NCBI RefSeq assembly: GCF_000067165.1 | Contig: NC_010162.1 | Location: forward strand, 8,501,001-8,565,000 | From: Sorangium cellulosum So ce56 | Lineage (GTDB): Bacteria; Myxococcota_A; Polyangia; Polyangiales; Polyangiaceae | DNA length: 64,000 bases | Direction: 5' to 3' | Shown: positions 54,890 through 62,246 of the stretch, piece by piece | Position numbering within the stretch: the first letter of the stretch is position 1 | How the letters are laid out: the number at the start of each line of letters is the position of its first letter | Translations under genes and position numbers: made by a program | The notes under the pieces: model-generated | The model's database searches: none | Told to the model about the DNA's origin: nothing | The model's input: only the letters and a program-made list of their open reading frames with translations

Positions 54890-54960
54890 CGCTTCCTCCT
54901 TCGCGATGGGGATAGGTAACCGGCGCCACGCCGACGATCACGATGGCGTTGGTCGGGCGC

Positions 54961-55137
54961 TTACGTCAAGACGGGCGAACGCGCCCGCCGGCTGCGGAGC
55001 CAGAGGAAGATGAGCACGAGCGCGACCACGAGCGTCGACGGGACGGAAATGCGCACGTCGATCGCGTCCGGCGGCTGGATGTTGTCGGCGCTGACGTGGC
55101 CGGCTACGGTTTCGTTCGAGATGTGATGCTTCTGCAT
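54961..55137 (-). CDS. Small single-pass membrane protein, 3' end formed by IS66
   Basis: The 58-aa frame starts at ATG 55137 (MQKHHISNETVAGHVS) with GGAG 7 nt upstream. A transmembrane helix (STLVVALVLIFLWL) is followed by a basic SRRAR stretch. The stop TAA is supplied by the IS66 end (GTAAGC), so the native C-terminus has been lost. The lead resembles short His/Asn-rich N-termini of small membrane proteins in island genes. Function unknown. Confidence 0.55.
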   Translation of the reverse strand: MQKHHISNETVAGHVSADNIQPPDAIDVRISVPSTLVVALVLIFLWLRSRRARSPVLT

Positions 55138-55390
55138 TGTGTCTCCGGGTGCCTGGCCCCCTGAACTCGTGGCGGAGACGAGGGGGCCGGGCGCTCTGCT
55201 GTTAAGGCCCTGGCCAAATCCAGAGCCAGTTTTGAGATACACCGCGCGTAACGCCCCGAAGGGCAGTTTCACGAATGGACCGCTTCGGTCCCACGTAACA
55301 GTCACCCACCTTTCCGACCGTTAACGGTCAGTTTTGACCCTTCATGGTCACCCACACGAACCAGCGATACCGACGATCCACGATCATGAT
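55138..55390. other. Gap with GACCGTTAACGGTC palindrome
   Basis: No gene. GACCGTTAACGGTC at 55317-55330 is a perfect 14-bp palindrome; a GGTCAC motif on both sides may be related to the tandem repeat that follows. Confidence 0.4.
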
Positions 55391-55394
55391 GCGA

Positions 55395-55590
55395 AAGGGA
55401 AGGTCACCGCGTTGGCTTCGCTCCGCGTACCCGATCAAATCCCTCCCGAAGGGAAGGTCACCGCGTTGGCTTCGCTCCGCGTACCCGATCAAATCCCTCC
55501 CGAAGGGAAGGTCACCGCGTTGGCTTCGCTCCGCGTACCCGATCAAATCCCTCCCGAAGGGAAGGTCACCGCGTTGGCTTCGCTCAACGA
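55395..55590. repeat. 54-bp tandem repeat, about four copies
   Basis: AGGTCACCGC starts at 55401, 55455, 55509 and 55563, giving an exact period of 54 bp; the last copy is partial. The unit is a multiple of three, so all frames stay open: plus strand gives GKVTALASLRVPDQIPPE repeats, minus strand ERSQRGDLPFGRDLIGYA repeats. Neither frame has a convincing start, so no gene is called. Confidence 0.85.
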
Positions 55591-55730
55591 GCTGCTCTTC
55601 CGCAGACGAGCAGCCGTTCATGCGAATTTTCTGATCGCCAAGGATCATCATCCTCCTACGTACACCGAGGATGCTGCGCACTGAGACCATCACTCAAAAA
55701 AAAATCAAGACGAGGCATCTAGCCTGGCAC

Positions 55731-55930
55731 GCGGCCGCTCCGGAGCGAGGGCGCCGCGCGCGCCGGCGTCCACCTCGACCCCGCGGCCGCTCCGGAGCGA
55801 GGGCGCCGCGCGCGCCGGCGTCCACCTCGACCCCGCGGCCGCTCCGGAGCGAGGGCGCCGCGCGCGCCGGCGTCCACCTCGACCCCGCGGTCGCTCCGGA
55901 GCGAGGGCGCCGCGCGCGCCAACGGCGGCA
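55731..55930. repeat. 52-bp GC-rich tandem repeat, four copies
   Basis: GCGGCCGCTC starts at 55731, 55783 and 55835, and a variant at 55887, an exact period of 52 bp. The unit contains GGAGCGAGGGCGCC and GGCGTCCACCTCGACCCC. The length is not a multiple of three. A related, irregular block follows at 56300-56756. Confidence 0.85.
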
Positions 55931-56299
55931 CCGCTCCTCCTTGGCGCTCCCATGTCCACATCCTCTCTTTCTGGGCGTTGACGGTCATCTGTAAAACTCG
56001 CTGTTACCGCCTACACCGACGACGAACAATTGCAGAAGGGAATATCTGGGCGTCGTTGCATCAAACTCAGTTCTCACCCGCTCGGCCTCTCACCGGTGAG
56101 AACGTCGTCGGTGAGGAGTGAGCAACAGTGCGATGAAGCTCGATGCGCCGACCATGATGATCAAGGTTCCTCCGGAAGGGAAGACCGCCAGGTCTTGACT
56201 TTTTCTCGGGTGCTTGTCCCGAGTCGCCGCGTCTCAACTCCCCCAAGGAGGCAGGCTCGCTCGTGCTCCACGTCGAGGACGACCTACCCCAGATCGGCC

Positions 56300-56756
56300 A
56301 GTTGGACATCGACGGCCCCGCGGCCGCTCCGCGGCTAGGGCGCCGCGCGCACCAGCAGCAGCCCCACGCGCGCCGACATCCATCTCAACACCGCGCGGCC
56401 GCTCCGCAGCGAGCGCGCCGCGCGCGCCGGCGACGGTACCGCGCGCGCCGGCGTCCTCCTCCATGCCGCAGCCCCTCCGGGCGCCGCGCGCGCCGGCGAC
56501 GGCACCGCGCGCGCCGGCGTCCTCCTCCACGGCGCGGCCGCTCCGGGCGCCGCGCGCGCCGGCGACGGCACCGCGCGCGCCCGCGGCAGCACCGCGCGCG
56601 CCCGCGGCAGCACCGCGCGCGCCCGCGGCAGCACCGCGCGCGCCCGCGGCAGCACCGCGCGCGCCCGGGCAGCACCGCGCGCGCCCGGGCAGCACCGCGC
56701 GCGCCCGGGCGGCACCGGCGCGCCGGCGTCCTCCTCCACGCCGCGGCCGCTCCGGG
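56300..56756. repeat. Irregular GC-rich repeat block with 20/21-bp units
   Basis: Variants of the 52-bp unit (GCCGCGCGCGCCGGCG) appear first. From about 56567 a 21-bp unit, CACCGCGCGCGCCCGCGGCAG, is repeated about four times and then becomes 20 bp (CCCGGGCAG ending) for three more copies. It ends where the IS66 remnant begins. Confidence 0.8.
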
Positions 56757-57203
56757 GTAACCACCCGGCCATCGCCATGGGCAGCGTCAGCACGGCGTCT
56801 CCTCGGCCGCGAGCGCCAGTACCCGCTCGAGCGTGGCCGGGTCGAAGCCCGGCCAGACCCGCACCACCCGCCCGTTGGGCAGCGCGATCTCGATCGGCTC
56901 TGGCGCGACGGCCGATGCGTCCGTCACCACGTGGACCGGCAGAAAACGCGGTGCCTCGGTCAACGACGACGGCGAGGGGTGCGAGGGCCGGTCAGCGCGC
57001 AGCTTCCAGCGCCACCAGTACAGCTGCTTCGGCTTGTACCCTTCGCGCCGCGCGAACTTCTCGGCGCTCAGCCCGCTGCGTTCCCATCGCTCCACCCGAT
57101 CGGCCCACTCCGCCCTCGTCGCCATCGCTTCCTCCTTCGTCGCGATGGGGACTGGTAACCGGCCCCGACGGGCTGGTCACGATGGCGTTGGTCGGGCGCT
57201 TAC
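56757..57203 (-). mobile_element. IS66 deletion derivative carrying only tnpA (copy 4)
   Basis: Both ends are present: GTAACCACCCGGCCATCGCC at 56757 and GTAAGCGCCCGACCAACGCC reversed at 57203. All of tnpB and tnpC is gone, and the left end joins the tnpA 3' end directly. The 8-bp flanks (GCTCCGGG and GAAGGAGT) do not match, so it either lost a flank by rearrangement or did not arrive by simple transposition. Confidence 0.85.
56787..57125 (-). CDS. tnpA: IS66 TnpA of deletion derivative
   Basis: The 112-aa frame is intact (MATRAEWADRVERWER) with GGAGG before the ATG. It could be mobilised in trans by copies 1 or 3. Confidence 0.85.
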   Translation of the reverse strand: MATRAEWADRVERWERSGLSAEKFARREGYKPKQLYWWRWKLRADRPSHPSPSSLTEAPRFLPVHVVTDASAVAPEPIEIALPNGRVVRVWPGFDPATLERVLALAAEETPC

Positions 57204-57204
57204 G

Positions 57205-57826
57205 AAGGAGTGACGCAGGGTGTGGCAGGTCGTGCGCCTCGATAGACCGGCGGCGAGGGCGGCCTTTCGCACCGCGCGCTGGACCACCGTCTCGTGCAGA
57301 TGATGCCGCCGGAGCTGACCTCTCTCCCTGTCGCGATAGGGCCGTGTCGCGGGGAAGACCCATTGCCAGGGCCATTCCCGGCCGGCGTTCGGATACTTAC
57401 CGTCCAGGGCGTCGGGGAGGGTCACCCAGCCGGCGCCAGCCGCGACATCGGCGGCATGCTGGGCGCGTACGGCGATGACGTGATCGCAGAGCGGTGGACC
57501 AGGCGGAGCGGCAGCAAGGAGTGACGCAGGGTGTGGCAGGTCGTGCGCCTCGATAGACCGGCGGCGAGGGCGGCCTTTCGCACCGCGCGCTGGACCACCG
57601 TCTCGTGCAGATGATGCCGCCGGAGCTGACCTCTCTCCCTGTCGCGATAGGGCCGTGTCGCGGGGAAGACCCATTGCCAGGGCCATTCCCGGCCGGCGTT
57701 CGGATACTTACCGTCCAGGGCGTCGGGGAGGGTCACCCAGCCGGCGCCAGCCGCGACATCGGCGGCATGCTGGGCGCGTACGGCGATGACGTGATCGCAG
57801 AGCGGTGGACCAGGCGGAGCGGCAGC
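57205..57826. repeat. 311-bp direct tandem duplication
   Basis: Units 57205-57515 and 57516-57826 are essentially identical (AAGGAGTGACGCAGG at the start of both). Each encodes, on the minus strand, the same C-terminal piece of an integron-type integrase. Confidence 0.9.
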
Positions 57827-57929
57827 ATCGTGATTCAATCCCCCCCCGTGTCAGAGAAGTTGGCGCCCGATCTGATCCGCTTACGCACGATTAGGTCACC
57901 GCGTTCGGGGAGCGGAGACAGGCTTTGAG

Positions 57930-58463
57930 GTGAGAGAGTACTCAGAATCCTTCAAAAGAAAAATCGTCCAACGGCTGCTCGCCCCAGGAGGACCGACGGC
58001 GGTGGCGCTGTCCGTCGAGACGGGGGTGCATCAGACGACGCTCTCGCGCTGGCTTCGCGATGCTCGTAGCCTCGCGCCCATGTCCGATGACGCTCACCGC
58101 TCCGCGCCCCCGCCTCCTGCCGCCGCTCGCCGCCCGGAGGACTGGACCCCGGAGCAGAAGCTGCGCGCGGTGACGGAGGCGGCCGCGCTCTCCGAGCGGG
58201 AGCTGGGCGAGTTCCTCCGCCGCGAGGGGCTGCACGAGGCGCAGCTCGGCGAGTGGCGCAAGGCCGCGCTGGAGGCGCTGGGCGGGCCGGCAAAACCAGG
58301 GCACGGCACGGCCCCGTCGCGGCGGGTTCGGGAGCTAGAGAGGCAACTGCGGCGCAAGGACAAGGCGCTGGCCGAGGCGGCGGCCATTCTGGTGCTCCAA
58401 AAAAAAGCCCAGGCCATCTGGGGGGACGGGGACGACGACACGGACCCGGAGACCGACAGGTGA
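57930..58463 (+). CDS. IS3-family OrfA
   Basis: The 177-aa protein starts at GTG 57930. It has two HTH regions: residues 5-45 (SFKRKIVQRLLAPGGPTAVALSVETGVHQTTLSRWLRDAR) and a second at about 70-110. A coiled helix at the end (RRVRELERQLRRKDKALAEAAAIL) is the usual orfA dimerisation leucine zipper. It overlaps orfB by 4 nt. Confidence 0.85.
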   Translation: MREYSESFKRKIVQRLLAPGGPTAVALSVETGVHQTTLSRWLRDARSLAPMSDDAHRSAPPPPAAARRPEDWTPEQKLRAVTEAAALSERELGEFLRREGLHEAQLGEWRKAALEALGGPAKPGHGTAPSRRVRELERQLRRKDKALAEAAAILVLQKKAQAIWGDGDDDTDPETDR

Positions 58464-59482
58464 CGCTCGAGCTCATCGACGAGGCCGTCCGTGGCGGCGC
58501 CACACTCGCAGCGGCCTGCCGTGCGCTCGGACTCAGTGAGCGTACCGTCGCCCGCTGGCGAGGGGAGGCTGGCGGCGAGGACGGTCGAGCCGGACCGCAC
58601 CACGCGCCGGTGCACAAGCTGACCGAGGCGGAGCGTCGAAGGATCGTCGAGACGGCCAATAGCCCCGAGTTCCGCAACCTCTCGCCCAAGCAGATCGTCC
58701 CGCGTCTGGCCGACCGCGGCGTGTATCTGGCATCGGAGTCGAGCTTCTACCGCGTCCTGCGCGAGCAGGGGCTGCTGGCGCACCGCAATCCGGCTCGACC
58801 AGCGAGCGCCCATCGTCCTCGGGCGCTCGTCGCCAAGAGGCCCAATCAGGTGTGGTGTTGGGACATCACCTACCTGAAGAGCGCGGTGCGCGGTGCGTTC
58901 TATTTCCTGTACCTGATCGTGGACGTCTACAGTCGCAAGATTGTCGGCTGGTCGGTCGAGACCGACGAGTCGATGCTCGCTGCCGCTCGTCTCGTCGAGC
59001 AGACCTGCCGTCGCGAAGCCGTGGGCTCCGGCTGCCTGGTGCTGCACGCGGACAACGGCGGCCCGATGAAGGGCTCGACCATGCTCGCCACCCTCCAGCG
59101 CCTGGGCGTCGTGCCCTCCTTCAGCCGCCCTCGCGTCAGCGACGACAACCCGTACGCCGAGGCCCTCTTCCGCACCCTCAAGTACCGGCCCGAGTACCCA
59201 CGCCGCCCGTTTGCCACCGTGGAGCAGGCACGCCACTGGGTTGAGCGCTTCGTCGCCTGGTACAACGGCGAGCACTTGCACAGCAGCATCCGCTTCGTCA
59301 CGCCCGACGACCGACACCGGGGGCGCGACGGCTCGCTGCTCGCCGCCCGCCATGCCCTCTACCAGCGGGCCCGCCGCAGGACGCCCCTGCGCTGGACCGG
59401 CCAGACACGCAACTGGACCCCGATCGGTCCCGTGACCCTCAACCCCCACACTCACGAGGCTCAAGCACTCACGAGGATGTGA
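58460..59482 (+). CDS. IS3-family OrfB transposase
   Basis: The start at GTG 58460 gives a 340-aa DDE protein. The catalytic residues are in WDITYLKS (first Asp), LHADNGGPMKGSTM (second Asp) and NPYAEALFRTLKY (Glu). The family's C-terminal WYNGEHLHSSIRFVTPDDRH is present. No frameshift signal is needed to make OrfA and OrfB; coupling occurs by GTGA. Confidence 0.9.
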   Translation: MTLELIDEAVRGGATLAAACRALGLSERTVARWRGEAGGEDGRAGPHHAPVHKLTEAERRRIVETANSPEFRNLSPKQIVPRLADRGVYLASESSFYRVLREQGLLAHRNPARPASAHRPRALVAKRPNQVWCWDITYLKSAVRGAFYFLYLIVDVYSRKIVGWSVETDESMLAAARLVEQTCRREAVGSGCLVLHADNGGPMKGSTMLATLQRLGVVPSFSRPRVSDDNPYAEALFRTLKYRPEYPRRPFATVEQARHWVERFVAWYNGEHLHSSIRFVTPDDRHRGRDGSLLAARHALYQRARRRTPLRWTGQTRNWTPIGPVTLNPHTHEAQALTRM

Positions 59483-60020
59483 CCGAATCAACGGACAACT
59501 ATCTTGACACCCACCGATCCTTCCTGCCCTTGCTGTCGCGAACGAGGATCTCGCGGTGCTCGAGGTCGAGGTTCTTCACGCGGAGCTCGGTGCATTCAAG
59601 CAGACGGATGCCGGCACCGTATAGGCGGGAGGCCCAAAGGAGCGGGACGCCGGTCATGCGATCCAGGAGAGCGCTCGCCTCGGCCTGCGTGAGCACCGCG
59701 GGGAGACCTGCGGGGCGCTTCGCTCGGGTGAAATCGACGTGCTGCGCGCGGGGGAGCGCGAGGACGTGGGTATAGAGGAAGCGGATGGCGGCGACGGCTT
59801 GGTTCTGGGTCGAGGCGCTGACGTGCCGGTCGGTCGCCAGATGCGTGAGGAACGCCTCGACGTGGGCCAGGCCGAGGTCGCGTGGGTGGCGGCGGTCATG
59901 GAAGAGAATGAAGGGCCGGATCCAGGCGCAGTACGCCTCTTCTGTGCGAGGGCTGTAACGACGGGTTCGGATCGCCTCGCTGACGCGCTCGAGGAGGCGT
60001 GGGGGCGCGGCGTACGCGCT

Positions 60021-60378
60021 TCAGAGGATCGGGGCATGGCGGCGCTCTCGGCAGGCGCCGTGCCAGGCGCGAAGGCCCGGTTTGTCGGGGATCGGCGGCC
60101 GCCTCCGGTTTGGTGGGCGCCAGCCAATTCCGCCACGGCGGCCGTCAGCGGTTCGGTCGACCCCACCCCGCCCAGGCCGCGTAAGCGCGAACTCATGCAA
60201 GCAAGCAAACATGTTCCGTTGTAATGCTTTGGATCAGCAGTCCGACCGGTGACTGCTTATCGGCATGCTGCCACTGCGCGCGGGCGATCTCAGCGGAGCC
60301 CGCGGGCGCTGGCGAGCGGCAAGGCTCCGGCAGCGGAGTCCACGCGAGCGGCGGGCTCGACGTTCGGCCCAGGCCTGC
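60021..60378. other. Gap, no gene seen
   Basis: It holds nothing recognisable. The element's right end follows. Confidence 0.4.
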
Positions 60379-60701
60379 TCACCGCTCCGGTACCACCGGC
60401 AGCCCGAGCAGCCGTCCGATCGCCTCGTGCGCCACGCGGGCCCCTTCGACATCGCCGGCAGCGATCGCCAACCGGAGTCCGTCCCCAAGGTAGGCAAGAA
60501 GCTCGGTTCGCGGCGCTCGTGTCGCCTTCAGCGCGCCCTCGCTCAGCCGATTCACGGCCGGTCCGCCCGCGCCTACTGAATGGCCAGCAGCGCCCCCTAA
60601 ATGGCCAGCTGCCGGGGGCAACGGTGCCGAACCGTCGTCACCTCGCTCACTTCTCCCGGCATTTTCTCGCGCTTCACACGGTTCCCCCGCCCCAGAGCGC
60701 C
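60379..60701 (-). pseudogene. Displaced original 3' end of the element integrase
   Basis: The frame that crosses the right core as LAPWRNGRRGGFK continues without a stop for 107 codons to 60379 (RRSGAGEPCEARENAG ... LLAYLGDGLRLAIAAGDVEGARVAHEAIGRLLGLPVVPER). The second half looks genuinely coding. Joining the left integrase (19464-20841) to this piece at the core would restore a 566-aa protein in the excised circle. A short stand-alone gene from GTG 60555 (58 aa) is an alternative. Confidence 0.65.
60578..60622. repeat. Twin AATGGCCAGC motif
   Basis: TGAATGGCCAGCAGCG and TAAATGGCCAGCTGCC lie about 22 bp apart near the att core. They may be recombinase arm sites or an insertion-sequence scar. 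Confidence 0.35.
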
Positions 60702-60742
60702 TTTTAAATCCACCGCGTCTGCCATTTCGCCACGGGGCCAAG
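60702..60742 (-). other. Right attachment core (tRNA 5' half)
   Basis: Identical to 19464-19504 over 41 bp. Here the tRNA 3' half is absent, so no functional tRNA is encoded. Confidence 0.88.
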
Positions 60743-60824
60743 TGTTTGATATTACTTTGATTTTTACTTTTGAGGACCCACGCTCGCCTTCGTCTGTGCC
60801 GTTTCCGGCGAGCTCGGGGATCGC

Positions 60825-61875
60825 CTAGGCGAGGGAAGCTAGCTCGCCTAGGCCCAGCTCTGCAAACGTCCTGGCGGCTCGGCGGGTTCTCTGGATCATC
60901 ACGCTCGATCGATGGCCAGTTCTGTCGGCCACCCAGGTCTCGCTGCGGCCGTTCGCCAGGGCGACCGTGATGAAGGTTGAGCGCGTGTCGTGGGCGCGGA
61001 CTTGCAGCACCCGAGCGCGCGGGTCGTTCGTCTTGTTCTTCTCGAGGCGCAGCGCGCCGCGATCGAGGTCGACGTCCTGCACCTGCAGGCGCGCTGCCTC
61101 GCTGATGCGCGGGCCCTCGCGGTTCAGAAAGCCCCAGAGGACGCGCCACCACAGCGGGATCGCCGAGTAGGCCAGCAGGCGCGCGTCCCCGTCGGGGTAG
61201 AGACAGGCCTTCGCCTTCGCGGGGCCGAGCTTCGGGAGGAAGCCGCGGGGGAGCGCGTTCATCGCGACGAGACGGCACGGGAAGACGGCCATCGCCATGA
61301 GCCGGTGGAGAAGCTGCGCGATGTGGCGGCGCAACGCGGGGGACATCGGCGGGAGCGCACGCATGACGCGCTCGGCATCGTCAGCGTGAAGGCCGCGGCG
61401 AGGACATGGCCGGCGATCGGGCAGATGTGGCGGTCGAGCGATAGACGTCCTGCTCCACGCTGCGCTTTGGCTTGACGTGGTCGGGGTACATGCGAGCGAG
61501 CTCGCCCGAGGTCCAGAGCTGGCCGAACTGCTGGAGGGTGACCTGCTTCGGTACCGAGCTGACGCCGGGAACGACCTTCGCTTGCGCGCCGCCCTTGCAG
61601 ATGACGTCGACCGCCGCGATGACGTCGCGGAGCGCCCTGCCCTCGTGTACCGCGGCATGCTCCAGCAGGGCGACGATCGCGTCGCGCGTGACGTTTCGCG
61701 AAGCGCGCAGCCGCACAGCCAGGTCGGCGACGAGCTCCTTGCGCTGCTCGGCCTGCTCCTCGGTCAGCTTGGGATCGAGAGGGAAGCTCTCCCGGTCCTT
61801 GTCGCCGACGAGGACGCAGGCGTAAACCCGACCGGCGTCGTTGCGGAAGAGCGACCCGGTGGGCTTGCGGGGCAT
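60825..61875 (-). pseudogene. Second tyrosine integrase, inactivated
   Basis: It parallels the left integrase: MPRKPTGSLFRNDAGRVYA, DPKLTEEQAEQRKELV, VTLQQFGQLWTSGELARMYPDHVKPKRSVEQDVYR, then a frameshift near 61385, then AERVMRALPPMSPALRRHIAQLLHRL... NREGPRISEAARLQ. About 65 residues (the part after NDPRA up to VRAHDTR) are deleted. The catalytic Tyr is Thr (IQRTRR for IQRYRR) and a TAG follows ELASLA. This is a dead relative of int, most likely from an older element. Confidence 0.88.
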
Positions 61876-61884
61876 GGCGCCCCG

Positions 61885-62090
61885 TCTTCTACCGCGATTA
61901 CCGCGATTCGCGGCCGCGCTCACGCCTGCGGTGGCCGCCAGCGTGGGGGGAGCGCGAGGCCGACCTCATGGAGCCTCACCGCCATGCCGGCGGGACCGTG
62001 CTCGGGCATCTTTCGCCCTGCGCGCCGCGAGCGCAGGGACGGCGTCGAGCTTCGTCTTGAGCCAGGCGATGAACACCGCATCTCGGCTGT
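61885..62090 (-). pseudogene. Remnant of excisionase-like gene beside dead integrase
   Basis: The segment aligns by eye with 20851-21060: GCGGCCGCGCTCACGCCTGCGG, GAGGCCGACCTC and AGCGCAGGGACGGCGTCG occur in the same order. Small insertions and deletions break the frame, and homology ends by about 62090. Confidence 0.7.
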
Positions 62091-62246
62091 ACGCTCCCAG
62101 CGGTACCTGGCCTCGGGCAGCACCGCCGGTCATCCGGCCAATACGGCGAACGCATCAAACAGGTTCGCGGTCCGCTGCATTTGGTAGATAGCTGGAGTCC
62201 AGAAACAAGCGGCGGCGACGAGCAGGGCCACCACGGAGCGGTGAAT

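Larger units (their letters stand above)
52304..54964 (-). mobile_element. IS66-family element, copy 3 (complete, head-to-tail with copy 2)
   Basis: Its ends are GTAAGCGCCCGGCCAACGCC at 52304 and, reversed at 54964, GTAAGCGCCCGACCAACGCC. It is about 2661 bp with all three genes. A few residues differ from copies 1 and 2. The right flank is GTCAAGAC (54965-54972), the mate of the repeat left of copy 2. Confidence 0.93.
57848..59510 (+). mobile_element. IS3-family element
   Basis: About 1.66 kb. Its ends share GTGTCA-GA-AGTTG: GTGTCAGAGAAGTTG at 57848 and, reversed at 59510, GTGTCAAGATAGTTG. It carries overlapping orfA and orfB, splits the integron integrase, and is flanked by CCC runs so the target duplication cannot be fixed. 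Confidence 0.85.
57205..60020 (-). pseudogene. Integron-type integrase (IntI-like), broken by IS3 insertion, duplication and frameshift
   Basis: Minus-strand order: N-terminal part 60020-59511 (ERVSEAIRTRRYSPRTEEAY, FHDRRHPRDLGLAHVEAFLTHL, ASTQNQAVAAIRFLY, LTQAEASALLDRMTG, then the broken SKGRKDR); IS3 insertion at 57848-59510; then the C-terminal half (ITMLP, QHAADVAAGAGWVTLPDAL, NAGREWPWQWVFPATRPYRDRE, HHLHETVVQRAV, CHTLRHSF) in two 311-bp copies. ADVAAGAGWV and REWPWQWVFPA lie in the region peculiar to IntI. A TGA precedes the N-terminal part, the frame shifts after TMLP and both copies end at LRHS, losing the catalytic Tyr. No attC was seen. Confidence 0.82.
19464..60742. mobile_element. 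41.2-kb integrated element in tRNA-Leu, bounded by 41-bp direct repeats
   Basis: An identical 41-bp block occurs at 19464-19504 and 60702-60742. It is the 5' half of tRNA-Leu(UAA), from the anticodon loop to just past the 5' end. Integrase and excisionase-like genes adjoin the left copy. Between the copies lie accessory genes: sigma/envelope cluster, Qat, GHKL-DUF3883 and many insertion sequences. No conjugation, capsid or replication genes were recognised, so it is a genomic island, defective ICE or satellite rather than an obvious ICE or prophage. Confidence 0.85.

Noticed and set aside
55395..55930. CRISPR array
   Set aside because: The units are contiguous, with no variable spacers, and no cas gene is near.
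56234..56764. Arg/Ala/Gly repeat proteins over the GC-rich block
   Set aside because: Low-complexity translation of DNA repeats in several frames, with no start site.
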